This document shows, one piece after another, positions 25,433 through 38,081 of a stretch of DNA of 64,000 nt. The notes beneath the pieces were generated by a model, which saw only the letters and a list, made by a program, of their open reading frames with translations, did not search any database and was not told the DNA's origin. The stretch's first letter is position 1; every line of letters starts with the position of its first letter. Origin of the DNA: Hydractinia symbiolongicarpus (lineage: Eukaryota > Cnidaria > Hydrozoa > Anthoathecata > Hydractiniidae); contig NC_079880.1 of assembly GCF_029227915.1 (NCBI RefSeq), positions 11,063,501 to 11,127,500 of the forward strand, written 5' to 3'. The position numbers were made by a program, and so were the translations under genes.

Positions 25433-25574
25433 AATAGTAATAGGGTCCAATAACTCATACGAGTCAATTAAGAATTGATATGGTTGATGCAAACTCGTTT
25501 TACTACGTTTAGGTGCAGATCCAAAAAATCGGAAGACACTTTTTACTAGAATCAAGATTTCAAGTATCAGCTAT

Positions 25575-25865
25575 TTTTATTATTATTATTATTATTTACT
25601 TATGATAGACTCTTCGTTTCCTAATAGTACTGTTATCGAAGAGGATCTTGCAAAAGAGGGCCTAGTGCATTTGAAGAACCCATTTGTGCTGCCAAAGGCG
25701 TGCCAGCACAACAGCCGCTTGACTATGGAACCGCCTTATATTCCCATGCTGAATGTTAAGCAGAAGGGATCGATTCACACTTTTATAGTCTGGCATAACT
25801 TGACTGAGGTTTGAACTACCGTACTGGAGGCAAACACTTCATCGCAAATTCACCAGTCGGTACTA
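25575..25865 (-). mobile_element. tRNA-derived SINE, family 1, copy 2 (reversed)
   Basis: Read on the minus strand it matches 20075-20375 through AAAGTGTGAATCGATC, the GCGGCTGTTGTGCT block and a TAAATAATAATAATAATA tail. The 70-codon plus-strand frame at 25602-25814 lies antisense across the SINE and is not a gene. Confidence 0.7.
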
Positions 25866-26955
25866 TTTGGACTCCATATTTAACCAGAAAAATTATAACA
25901 AATTAAATAGCAATGAGGAAACCATAAAGCTTTAAGAAATAGTTATCTTTCCACAAAAGGCACCTATATTGAGCTTTGGGAATGGACACATATATTAAAT
26001 ATACAACTTCATCTATAGGTTGTTAATTATATATGAGTTACTCTCTTCCATTATTTAGGCGCAGCAGAATCTATTTGTCAAGTGACGTAGACAAGGAAAG
26101 GAGCAGAAACGACATTTTTTGTTCATTACGTATTATTATTGTGCATTATATACGTACCAATAAAAAATTAAGGAAAAAAACCCTATATTCAAAATTAATC
26201 GTCTTTCGAAATACTTTTTAAATGCAATGATATTTAATCCGATATATCATCTAAGCTTCTTCTGCATTTGGAACTTTCTGTGGGAAGCAAGTATTTCACT
26301 AACATACGCAAATTGAAAAAATCCTTTTTTATTCCCAGAAAACATTAACAGTGGAAGGAAATAATTATTTTGGAATTAATTAGCCAACAGTAGATCACAA
26401 AACAAATTTAGTGGAGATGATAAACTTGTAAGAAAAAAACAAAAAATAAATTCGGAAAGACAAACAGAAAAGATTTGGGTCTTTGTTTTTAGGTAGACGA
26501 AAACAGAAACCCATTGGGTTTGAAAACAATCTTATAATAATAAACACGTAAATGAGAATCGTAAGCCAAAAACTTTAGATAAAGCATGAGATAGAAAATA
26601 ATGCGAAGCAACACTTTATCGTTAGTTCGCGCGCATTTATTCGCGCGATTTCAAAGTATTCTTTTTATTACTTGAGATCTTTCGAAAATTCACAAACGCT
26701 TAAAACAACACCGCAGCTTGTTTGTTTTAAGTTGCACACACTAATTAGTAAAAAGACTCCAAAACATCTTAGCTACTTGAAGCCTTCCTTCTTTTCACCT
26801 AAATTTTATTGTGTAGATTTTCTTAGTGCTACTTCCTAAAAGTGTTCGCGTGATATTTGAGTTTTGATTACTTTTATACAGTTAAGATAAAATCACATTC
26901 AATAAGATGTCATTATTTTGACCATTAGTCGTTATAATGCACATCTAATGATCGC
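25866..26955. other. No gene seen; 3' flank of the PAN gene
   Basis: AT-rich, with a short GTTCGCGCGCATTTATTCGC patch near 26626. Confidence 0.4.
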
Positions 26956-27870
26956 CTACAGAGATGTGCAGTTGTATCCAGGTTCGTCGCATATATCTTC
27001 ACAATAAAGATCAGGACTGCATGGCGAGATGCTGGAGCAAACATCGCCAACCTTAAATAAGATAAGAATATGCTTGATATCTCAAAATTGACAAAAATAC
27101 CCAAACACTTAAAGGCGAAGAATCTTGTGCTATCCTAAAGGATTCTTCATCACCGTTCTCGTCAGTACACTACCTTTGTATTGCTCAGTTTCATGGACAG
27201 TTATTAATAGCAGCTCGTTGTATATATGTACATAAAAACTGGAGATCTTATACAGCATAAATATTCAGAAAATAAAATACAAAAAAATAAAAATTAAGAA
27301 AAATAGCGCCTACGTTTGTGTTATATACGTCAGTTTCATAGTGCGTCCAACCAGGAGAGTAATGCAGATTAGAGCCAAAATCAATATGTTCACGATCCAA
27401 CAAGTCACACATTTTTTCTTTACTGTTATAATTGATAGATTGACATTTTTCATTCAGAATACATTTTTTCACGCAATCAAGATCATCTTCAGCGTCAGTT
27501 GTGTTGATCAGGTGTATCATTGTTCGACCGCTCTTCACAATTGAAAGGTCAGCGTAAAATGAACAGGAAAGGCGTAAGATTTTTGTTATACCCGTGTGGG
27601 TCCAAAATAAAATTAAAGTGAAAATCAATCTAGAAAATAAAAATTTATTTTATATAATCACAAAAAATATCTAACTTTAATGAAAAACTCTCATGTAATG
27701 AAAGGTGGAATCACTGTTTTAAAAGAATGACTTTTATGTTGTTTCATAGCTTACATAATAAAATGGATACAACCACATATAACATTTAAACTAAGCTGTA
27801 AAAATATAAAAAGGTTAGGGAAAAATGCATCTTTCAGTGGAGTTAAAATATACCTGGCATTTACATCCAT
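26956..27870 (-). CDS. Small secreted PAN/Apple-domain protein
   Basis: Three coding exons (minus): 27870-27854 (17 bases), 27629-27314 and 27051-26956, with GT/AG junctions and matching phases, 429 bases and 142 residues. Exon 1 encodes MDVNA and most of an Arg codon. Exon 2 opens with the hydrophobic LIFTLILFW, so the signal peptide is assembled across intron 1. Residues about 28-108 are a PAN/Apple-like domain with DCVKKCILNEKCQSINYN and MCDLLDRE, the usual C-x3-C-x5-C core. The last exon adds a 31-residue Cys-rich tail (CSSISPCSPDLYCEDICDEP) resembling a partial EGF module. PAN domains bind proteins or sugars. In cnidarians they often stand beside EGF or FA58C domains, so this may be a short member of that group. 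Ligand and role cannot be read from the sequence. Confidence 0.8.
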
Positions 27871-28355
27871 GTTTTGTCCTTTATGTACACGTCGTTTCTC
27901 TTTAACTGCAAGCTTAGTAAAGGGAGCGAAACATTAAGTCTTGTGTATTCGATATTCAAATCATTGAAAGAAGAATTTTTCATTTGGCCTTTCATGACAA
28001 CCGAAGTATTAGCATTCGATTGTCTGACGTCACGTCGATAAAACGTGCGCCAGTTTCAACTTGTTCTCGATTCATACTGCTATGTTGAATTTTTTAAAAA
28101 TAAACTATGAATTCGACTTCATAGTATTAATAGGAATGATCAGTATGTTATTATAAATTTATAATATTGTTAAAGTTAAAGCGTAAATTTTTTATATTAG
28201 AAAAGATAACGAAAGGACTACATGAAATATTAAACATGTGGTTTCTATTTAAAAAAAGTGCAATTTTCAACCAAATGCTGCACCAGCAATTATTGTTTCA
28301 GGGAAATGCTAAACAAATTTTATGCTTTTTAGAGTTTTTATCTACCATGATTTTT
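27871..28355. other. 5' flank of the PAN gene; no other gene seen
   Basis: Presumed promoter side of the minus-strand PAN gene. No core element was identified. Confidence 0.35.
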
Positions 28356-28431
28356 CTTAACTTCAAGAGAAAAAAAGTCAGAGGGCCTCTTAATATCACA
28401 TTAAGAGGCCCTCTGACTTCTTGAAGTTAAG
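28356..28431. repeat. Near-perfect 76-bp hairpin
   Basis: CTTAACTTCAAG (28356-28367) pairs with 28420-28431, and GTCAGAGGGCCTCTTAAT (28377-28394) pairs with 28400-28417 across a 5-base loop. One side has about nine unpaired A-rich bases. It could be a foldback MITE or a structured RNA. No flanking target-site duplication was apparent. Confidence 0.8.
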
Positions 28432-29964
28432 AGCGTGCGAGGGTTCGTTTTTTAAAAAAAAAAATGTTTTCAGGCCAAAAATATCAGTATCAATACTTTC
28501 AGAATTTAAAAATCTATTTTTGATAGCAATTCTACGCGAATATTTTAACAAAAAATTCTGTGGAAAGCTACCAAGTCAGAGGAACACAGACAGTACACGT
28601 AATGGCCGATAATATGTTGATGTTTCTGAAGTTTTCTATTTTCTATTTTAGACTACATGATATTTTCCGCCAAAGTGAGATTCAAAAAATACAAAAAGAA
28701 TGTCTTGGCTGCCAGCTATCAAACCAGTGTTTGGATCCTATTAACACACCACTACTTATGTAACGTGTTTGTTTAATAAATAAAACACTTGAATCCCAGA
28801 AACATTCGCGAAAGGTGTCGTAAATTTCGGACTTTAATACTTGACCGTGAAAATTTTCTAAATTGTCGATTCGTGAAGGTATATCAATATATTTTTTTTT
28901 TATTTAAAAAAAGTTTGGTTAAAAATTGTTTAACTTTTTAAGTCGAGAAATTTCTCTCAAAACTTGGAAATATAATTCTCATAGTATTAAGGCGACGGTG
29001 CTTTAACCGTACTATCCTAAAAAAGAACAACAGTTCATGAGATGACTTTTCAGCATTTCTATCATTCAGAATACAGGCTGGCTCATCTGTATGACCACAC
29101 AAAAAAAGAATTCATTGCATGGCTTATTTATGACCATAGAGTAAAAACAAAAGAGTATTCATCCTCTGTGAGGCATTCGCTTCAAACATAAAATTCTTTT
29201 CCCAACAAGCAATTCAAAAACGAAAAATAATAATTTATCTTTCCAGTTTAAGATATCGTGAAAATGTTTTTCCAAATTGTAGATTCGCGAAAGTTAATCT
29301 AAATAAATTCACGAAAGTTTTACGCAAACTGTTTTTAAATATCACTGCGCATATGTGCTGGGCGTTTGTGATTTACCGCGCCTTAGGTTTTTCTTCCTTT
29401 AGTCATTTTCCTTTCTTAGAGTACGTAAAAGTGTAAACCAAAAATGTTTGAATAAAAAAACAAGCGTATTTTATCATTTTTAGAGTTTCTCAATATAGTT
29501 AGTAAGCGGTTTGTAAAATCACGGAACAATTTTTTAAACATGTTTGTAAAAATGTAAAACTAAATATATCACGCGATCGCATTAAAAACAAAAAAGGGAA
29601 ATTAGAAAATGGAAAGAAAACACCTGCCGAGTGACGTTGTTACAACGAAAAAATGGTGTTAAGCTTTCCAAGAACGGATGATACGTTTTCTTATTGACTT
29701 ATTTAAATGTTTTTTTTTTCTAACAGCAAAGAGTAACGTAGGTAACACACAAAAGAAAGGAATATGTTATCTCTTTTATTGTATTGTATGAACTTTTTGT
29801 GTGAGTTTTCATTACAATGGAAAAATGATATATAATCTGGTTCATAAACAAAAAAAATAGATAAAAAAAAGGTAAAACAAAAGAAAAACGAAGCAAAAAA
29901 AGTTAACGTTACTGTTTCAGAAATAAATAAATAAACAACAGCATAAATTGAGCTTTCTTTTCTT
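28432..29964. other. No gene seen
   Basis: AT-rich. Short frames at 28421-28763 have no recognisable domain. Confidence 0.4.
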
Positions 29965-31141
29965 TTGAAAATGAATACCACGAACAAAACTTTAGCATGG
30001 ACAGCATCTAGATTAATATTACTTTGGCCTCAAGAAATTTTTATTGTGGACGGAGGAGTAATAATTATATCCAACTTTTTAGTAATCGTTCTAATAACAA
30101 GTAGAAGTAGATTGCGAAAAAGATTAGGCAACATATTCTTGGTCAAATTATTGTTATCACATATTGTAGAAGTTTGTATAGCAATCTACATTGCAGGAAC
30201 TTTTAACGAGAACCACAAAAAAAAAGATTCGCTGACTTCACAGATGAGAATTGCCGTGATTTCGACTGATACGTTGCTCAGTTGCCTTAATAACCTTCCA
30301 GTAACCGGAGACCGATTTATTGCCATTAAATGGCCATCTATATTATAATGCCCGTATACGTCTGTCTGTCACGCAAAATGGTAGCTTAGCTGCGCAATAG
30401 CGAGAAGCACGCTATTGCGCACCCGTGGATTTTCCACGGGCTAACGACTATTATATATACAGAAAGCTTTATACACTCAAAGCTGGTGGAATATGTGCAA
30501 TATTGTGGTTATTTATCATTGTGTATTTTGTCGTTATTCTGAATTTCAAGATACTTACACCAAATGAAGGTAACTATTTCTCTAGAGTTCTCATAACAAT
30601 TACGATCACAATATGGCTCACTGCGAATACACTGATATATAAAGTGGTGCGATGACATACAAATGCTATAAAAACAACCTACGTTGAATCTGGTTTGGCT
30701 GTAATCACCAGAGTGAATGAGAAAATGTCCACGCGTGATACAAGCTATGGTGAATGTAGTGATGAGTCACCTTCGGTTGCTTTAAAACAAAAACGTAATT
30801 ACAACCTCGAAGATACGAGACAAAGAGCAAATACAAATAGTCGGACGAGGGCAGAGGAACGTTGTATACGCTCTGCATACATTTGCGCAGGAATTGTGTT
30901 ATCATACATGGTTAGCTTTATGCCTCACATGATTCACGACATTAGCAAGTTGTTAAAGCTGCAGTCAGGGGTGTGTACCGGCAATTTGTCAGCGAAGATT
31001 ACAATATTTATAGCATTTTGCAATTCTATTGTGGATCCAATTATTTATACCTCATTGAGGAGTTTAAAAAGGAATGGAAAATGTGTTTTAGAATGTCAAC
31101 ATTTCGTAAAAACTTCGTTAAAATTAACCATTCGTAAGTGA
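29965..31141 (+). pseudogene. Class A (rhodopsin-family) GPCR, broken
   Basis: An intronless receptor is spread over three open pieces: 29965-30348, 30452-30652 and 30656-31141. Visible are TM1 (about residues 25-47), TM2 (FLVKLLLSHIVEVCIAIYIA), TM3 ending in a DRY-type GDRFIAIKWP, TM4 and TM5, a long third loop, TM6 (ICAGIVLSYMVSF) and TM7 with NSIVDPIIYT, a DPxxY form of NPxxY. Two lesions stop translation. A 115-bp repeat sits just after IKWP in the second intracellular loop and brings a TAA, and a TGA at 30653-30655 follows TM5 in the same frame as the rest. The TGA could come from CGA by one C-to-T change. The start may be 29965 or the next ATG at 29971. It resembles the large orphan amine/melatonin-like receptor sets of cnidarians; the ligand cannot be inferred. 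Confidence 0.8.
30343..30457 (-). mobile_element. Helitron/Helentron-like short repeat inside the GPCR
   Basis: Reversed copy of the 22316-22935 family: TTATAATGCCC, GTCTGTCTGTCACGCAAAAT, then CCGTGGATTTTCCACGGGCT. Removing 115 bases restores one reading frame across the second intracellular loop, so the limits are near 30343 and 30457, with TATA present on both sides. Confidence 0.7.
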
Positions 31142-33549
31142 CAACTGGCTTAACATGCACCATTAAGTTTTCTGCGATATTCCGTATTTGTTTTACGTTT
31201 ACCAGAAATGTAACGTCAAATTGTACTTTTCCACTTTGTACAAATATCATAAATAAACAAATAAGTAAATTGTGCAATAACAAAAAAGCAAGCTTTATTG
31301 ATGAACTAGTCTACTAACTCTTTTTGTTGAGATCTGTAGAGGTCACATCCTCCTAAAGGTCTATATGCAATCCTACAATTTTTCTTTTTTTACAAGTCTA
31401 GACTCAAGAATTAAGGTAGGGTGCGATTATATAAGGCAAGGTAAAAGATGACTCAGCTTATTTTTCCAGGAAATGTCCATAGCTTTCCTTAATAAACAAT
31501 GCGTGTTACTCATGATAACAACAATTGCCCTTAAGAAAAGCAATATCGTAAAGAGAGGTGAGCAAACGCAGGCTACCTCTGTTTATAAGGAAAATGTAAT
31601 GTAACATTTTATACCATCATAAAATTATATTTCTCTTTAATATTACCCGTTGCCTGTTTATTTGTTGGCACAAAACTTATAATAATCAGAAAAAGTCGAG
31701 AAAATGTCAGGTTATTTTAACCGAACCTTGCCCACGTATTTGAATTGCGCGCGTCTAGCTCCAAAAAGAGAATGTGGTCTTGCGTAAGTTTTCCTCAAAA
31801 TCTGGCCGTTTAGTAAATAAACCAATCGGATGCGGCATGTATTTCATTCAATCAGGAAAACGTTTTTCGGGCGCCGTTGTTGTTGCCAAACTTTTAAACT
31901 TTTAAAATAGGAATAAATAGGAATGAGGAACTCTACGGAGGAAATATTTATATTTTTCCTGGTATTTTAAAATAACGGAAAAATCGAGGAAGGAATTTTA
32001 AATAAAAAAAGCAATCACGTAAAAATAAAGCTATTTGGATTCCGTTGCCAATTTTCTTAACGTTGCTACAAAAGACTTTTCAAACAGCCTTAAATTTGGC
32101 GAGGGGATTCAAACAGCTCTATCGCTTAAGTTTTTACGTTATTTTGTGCTTCATGATACTTTTAAGAATACTTTATGTGTTCTCAAAAGATTGCAGCTTT
32201 TTGAAGCTATATACTTTTCGAGCTTTTCGCATTTCTGTTTACAATGTTGCTTACTCTTAAAGCATTTCTGCTATGGTTTTACTAGCACAACAGGAGTGCA
32301 TAAACAGATTTTTAGCATAACTAGTATAATGTATCTCCTCAAAAACAAAACAAAAATGATTTTGCTGTTGCTGGTACCAGAAAGGGGACTGGACTTGCTA
32401 AACGTGAAAAGAAATTAAGAGCTAGCCTAACTTTAAAACGAGCCCAGCAACGAAGAGAAGAGGAAGTTGCTCGACCACAAGAAAGACGTGCAAAGGAAAA
32501 TACTGAATTAGCTAATGTACCTTAACATGCAGATTCACGTTGCCATGTGAATAGTATGCAAGCAAATCTTTTACGTCATCGAGTAGCTAGGTCTACAAAT
32601 TTAGTAGTTTAGCTAAAAGTAACAATGTCTTAACTGCTACGCATTCTTCAGATCGGTTCAATACTTTTTATTAGCTTTGTAGACCGGTTAAATTTGATAC
32701 AGAGAAAGCAAGAAAACCCTAATGTTCGACAACCGCGTGGTTTAAAAAAGGTGAAAATCTGACGTTCGACGTAACGATGAATTGCCTTGACGGTACCGAA
32801 AACCTAACCGGAATTTATATGTTAAACACAGTTACTATATGATCAACGCCAGCAAGGTAGTTTATACCGGCATGGCGGACTGGCCATTATAGACATTTCG
32901 TGAATTTTATGTTCTTCAAAGCTGTTACTTTATCATCTATTTTCAAATTCAGTTTAACTAAATTAGCATGCGTGTAAATTAATAATTCCATTGACCTTTG
33001 GGAAGTTCTGTTTTAATTGTGGCATTGTTGTTTCGGTAAAACGCTTCTTAACTTTTGATTTCTTTTATGTGACTCGCTTTTAAGCAAAGATCAAATATTA
33101 TTTGTTTACAGGATAGATTTTGAAAATTTCACACTTTATTAAATTTTTGGTAAGGATTTTAAATATTTTGTCCATTTTCTATCAACAAATTTATAAAAAA
33201 AACTGCGGCACAGGGAATAAATAAAAAAGTTCGGGAAGTATGTATTAAAAAAGGTTAATTGTCACAAAATGGAGTAAATCCTAATAGAGGTAATTCTTTT
33301 AAGCAATAATATATCTGACCATTACAACTTAACAGTAACGGACCATACTGTATAAATCCTCACAGTATGTCGCTTTACGCCAATGCACATTCCAATCATC
33401 CTGTCAAAGTTCTAAAAGAAATCCCCATGATGATTAACTAACTGTGGTAGCAGACCTTAAATGCGATAAAGAGATATACAAAAAAGGGAAACCAATTCAT
33501 TGCAAATCGTTAAAATTTGCTGAAAGGGATAAGTCATCAAGGTTGTTTA
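31142..33549. other. No intact gene; possible degraded transposon frame
   Basis: A 127-codon frame at 32035-32418 is hydrophobic and has no recognisable domain. Just after it (about 32390-32525) a Lys/Arg/Glu-rich stretch (LTLKRAQQRREEEVAR) reads in another frame until a TAA, which looks like the remains of a transposon or gag-like protein. The rest is AT-rich. Confidence 0.35.
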
Positions 33550-36500
33550 TAGCTCCTATGTAAAAAAAAAGCTAAAGAGGATTACTTGCTAATTACTTAT
33601 AAGGATTACTTGCTAATTACTTTCTCTAACATTCTTCTATATTCCTAAATAAAAGTCTAAATTGTCGTTGTTTTGATAGACAAACTGACAAAGCTGAACA
33701 AGATGAGTCATCGAGGCTGCTTATAGCCATGTGAAACTAAAGAGGATTAACGTCCTTAAAAAGTAATTTAATCTTTAAATTTTCTTGCAGAGCTGATACT
33801 AAGAGATCTTTAAGCGCTGGCAAAAATAAAGGCAAGTCAGTTTTATACTGTTATACTGCTTAAGGTCATTCATAGTGCGTTCAATACGGATAATGAAACA
33901 CTAAAGAAGAACATTCTAATATTTTCTTTCCATCAGAAATTTACTACCATGAAATTTACTACCACAAAACTGGTAAGACATGCTTTGTTTTATAATGAGG
34001 CCATTAACTTAGGTTACCTTGTGGCAGAACATTGGAAGATTATCATCGTTTCATTCTCTAAAATGCTTACCAGTATATAGTTGCAACTACTCGCCGCCCC
34101 TTGTTTATCATGATGCGACAGTTGTTCTTTCAAAGCTGATGCATATTCACGCCTTGTTTTCCAAAGCAATAATTAGCCCAAACATAAGCCTTGACCCCAG
34201 GGCTGGTGTTCTTTTTTATATCGGAAAACCATGGGGTCGAGGATGCACCAACACATAAAGTGCACAATGAAAGGATACACAGTGCGTTTAATCTGATCAC
34301 GTGTGCATATCCTACCTTCGCAAGCTTCTATGCCAGATTAAAATCTGCAAGTAACATGCACGTTCGATTTTGTTTCTAGTGGTTTTTTTTTAAAAAGCAG
34401 CAGACAGTCAACAATTATTAGAATCCGGAAAGAATGACACAAAACATTTCCGGTTAAGTTTTTTAAAGAACTATTTTATACAGCATTATTATATACAGTC
34501 AAATATGGCTGAATTTCTTGCTACATTTTACCTCACTATAAATTAGATTACATTTATACTGTTTTGTATGCACAAACAGTATAAATATAGCTTTCATAAT
34601 ATTTAAAATGCAGTTTGTGAAGCAATTAATATAAAACTTTATATTTATTTAAAAAAGTGATTAAAAAATCCCAGTCAAAAATAAGAGTTTAGGACAATTA
34701 ACATTTTGTTCAAGCGTATGCATAAAAAAATGTAAAAGGCTTACATACATTAAGAACTAAAATTTCGGCTAATAAACTCCCGGACACAATTTTTTATTTC
34801 AGCGGAGTTTTTATTAATTTTCTAATTGCCCTATATATAATTTTTATGCACTGGTCCTTTTTTAAAAAATTAGAAAAACCAAAATTTTCGGAAAACAGAA
34901 CTTTCGGCAGACACAAACTTCGGACGGTACATTTTCGGACAAAAAGAAATCCGAAAGTTTTTCCGTTTAAAAATTTAGGTTTTTACTGCATATCAAACAA
35001 CATAAAAATATAAAAAATCAGGCCAACGGTTACCATAATGGCAGACCTGCAGCTTTAACATTTTAAAATCAAATCTATAGGTTGAAATATTTTAAGGCAT
35101 AATCCATAAAATCTGCTAATAAAATACTAATATATGCATCAGTTCATGTTAACGGTAACACGTTTTTCTGCAACTTTAAGCCAAAAAACCTTGTGGTTTA
35201 CTGGTCGTAAAGTATCAGAAGGAATTTTCCTTTAATCATTTACAAGTATGTCCTTTATTTTTCCAGTTAGGATCTCCAAGAAACTTGTCTTTTTTGCCCT
35301 AAAAAATATAATTGGTCAAATAAGGAATCCAAAAATGAAGTTATAGTATAAGGAATAATCAGTCACATGCCTGTAAAATCGTTCATCTTATACTCCCTTG
35401 TACGCTTTGCTTTCGATTTACCCCTTTCCTGAGTGTACAGATCACGCCTTCCCAAAAATTAATTATAACATGTTACTTGAAAAATAGACAATTGGTAACT
35501 ACGGCAGGTGTGAGGTGTTAAAGTTGAAATAAGCAACACATTTTTTGCAGACAAGATACACAAAAACACTGCATTTTCTTTACAGCGTAGATATGTACGC
35601 CCTTTGAAGACCCCATTCCCCTTGTACACTTTGATACACTTTTCGACCACCTCTCCACCTCCTCTTTCTTTGAGCATGCTAGCTACACTACTTTTTGTGA
35701 ATGACACCATAAACCTCTTGTTGTTATAAAGCTAAATTCACTGTGAAAAATTTACCAGCACAAATGGACGTTGTTTGTCATGGGTGGGTGCGTGGTTTCG
35801 TGAAGAAAGTTAGGAACAACTTTAGAATTTATTCAGAAAAATCTTGGTTATCATATAAACGCTGCAACGCAGATATCCACTTTTAAAAGAATGAAAATCT
35901 CCGGGAATCATATAAAAGCTGAAACGCAGATAGCTACTCACGTTTAAAAGAACGAATTTTCACATGTACTCGGTGAGTGAGTGCGTATCTGGGTTGCAGA
36001 TTTTAGTCTAATAAATTTATGTGCACATTTTCTAAAGTTTAACCGAACGTCAGTTGAACATTTTGAAAAATTCCCTCTCTTTTAAAAATCCTAACTTATA
36101 TTATATACACATGTTTTGCACAGCTGTACTTTACAGGACTTTACGGAACTTCACAAAAAGAAAAAAAATTAAAATCTGGATAGTTTGCAGCTACTAACTT
36201 GGATAGTTTGCAGCTACTTATATTACATAGACATATACATAGCAGCAGGGTGTGGCTAGGCTTAGCAGTGTTTAATTAATGAGGCCAGTATGGAAATTGA
36301 TCTAGCTAGCCATTAACATCATCAACAAAGTATTTTTCACAGCTAGCTATGTAATACAAGATTGTATAAAGTTGTCATCAGTAAAATAAATACTCTTCAA
36401 GATCACTGTCATCATCATTGCATCAGTGTCAGTTACAGTGATACTCACTCAAACCTTTGTATGTTCACCGCCATGACAGATTGATATCACAAACCCAGTT

Positions 36501-37007
36501 TTTAGGTACAGGTTCACAATTAATTATTCCGAAGTTTTATTGGTTTATTTTAAAGTTTTTAAAGCTTTTTTTTTAAAGCTATTTCAAAGCTGTGCTACTT
36601 CAACGCTGTACCACTTAAGTGGTTTGTTTACACGAAATCAAGTAGCACAGCACTAAACGCAAGACTTCGCTTAGCAAAAAATCCTTTTTATTCACGCCTG
36701 GCGGACTAAAAGACCGCTCCTTATGGGGCGGCAATTAATATACTCAAACACTTAGAATTTTAGCATGATGTATGTTTTGTACTCTGTGCATTTTTTACCT
36801 CCTGTTGGGGCAACATTATAAAACTCAAAGTTGCCGTTAGTTAGTTTGCTTGCACTGCTGCCTAAAGAAATTATTTTTTAAGAAATATAAAAGCAAAAAG
36901 GTTGTGATGTTTTATTTTATAAGGATCAAGGTAAGCAAAAGAGGAAAGGTAGTAACATTTACAAATATTGTAGCACTTACTGTTTCGAAAAATATCAACC
37001 TACATTT

Positions 37008-38081
37008 CAGGGTAGCCATCAAGATTTTCAAATGAAATTCCAGGAGTTTTCTAGGAATTTGGAACATACTTAGGCATTTTTCCAGGAAAAATCAAAATTT
37101 TCCAGGATATTTTTGCTCTCAAAAAAACATTTTTTCATTAGAACTGATTTTGATAACACATTTCTACGTAAATGAAAAAGGTTTACAATACAGCAAGCTG
37201 CACTGAAGTATCTTGTCTACAGGGACGGTGGTTGTCAAAACTGGGATTAGACTCCCAGAAGAAGGTGCTGAATACACTTTCTTGCTTCTTACAAGCATGA
37301 GTACTGTCCAAAACTTGGACCTAAAACTATTCTTTAAGAAAATCGTAAAGAGAAAAAACAATCCTTCTATCACAAACAATACGACACAAGACAGAGCTAG
37401 CAACATAAACGGACTATAAGTCGAACAAATGAAACAAAATTGATGGGACAAACAAAAATATGAACCAATGTTGAATGTTATGTTTTTAGCAGCAACGATA
37501 AAAATTCTCTAACAAAGAAGTTACCATTTACTCTTTTAGCACAATAACCATCATCATAATCAAAGTCAAATTTTTGTCATTTAGGTGCTCAAACAAAACA
37601 AAATAATGAACATAATACAACTCAAGTATTGTCTATATAAATCATATTATATATTGTAACTTTTTGTGCTCTTCTTCAAGGGTTTCTATTTGTTTACACA
37701 CTACTTCCAGCTTCTTTTCTTTTGCTTTCATGCTGTATACAAAGGAAGTTGACTTTGTGACACAAGCCATGTCTTTTTTTTTTTTAGTCAATATGGTTTC
37801 ACTTATCAATCCTTCTTACTCGATTCTATCGAGTCGAGTAATGAGATTTTTAAGTACTTGGCGGCTTGCAAAAAGTAAGATCATTTGAAAATATTGTTAC
37901 AAACAAAATGATTTGACATATTATATGTATTGTATATTGTACTAGTGAAATATTCCAGGACAGTTATCAAAAAACCTTGTTTTTCAAGGATTGTTGACCA
38001 TAAGGAGTGTTTTTCCAGGTCTACAAGGACACCCTTCCATTTTCCAGGATATTCCAGGATTTTTCAGATGTTGGCCACCCT
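37008..38081. mobile_element. hAT-like non-autonomous element (unit A)
   Basis: Starts CAGGGTAGCCATCAAG and ends GATGTTGGCCACCCTA, imperfect inverted ends of hAT type. Both ends are rich in TTTTCCAGGA subterminal repeats. No transposase is present, and no exact 8-bp target duplication is seen. A copy sits at the same place in unit B, so the insertion came before the duplication. Confidence 0.55.

Noticed and set aside
26956-27870. Cys-rich secreted toxin
   Set aside because: The cysteine layout fits a PAN/Apple domain with a partial EGF-like tail; no toxin framework is evident.
29703-29987. 94-codon Phe-rich minus frame
   Set aside because: Low-complexity AT sequence upstream of the GPCR; no domain.
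32035-32418. 127-codon plus frame
   Set aside because: Hydrophobic, AT-driven composition, overlapped by another frame, no recognisable domain; treated as debris.
34019-37035. Short frames (e.g. 34191-34379, 35459-35710) conserved in both duplication units
   Set aside because: Conservation only reflects the recent duplication; no domain, splice link or third copy supports them.
37164-37451. 95-codon hydrophobic minus frame in the hAT-like element
   Set aside because: Truncated and frame-shifted in unit B (47201-47440); not constrained and no transposase motif.
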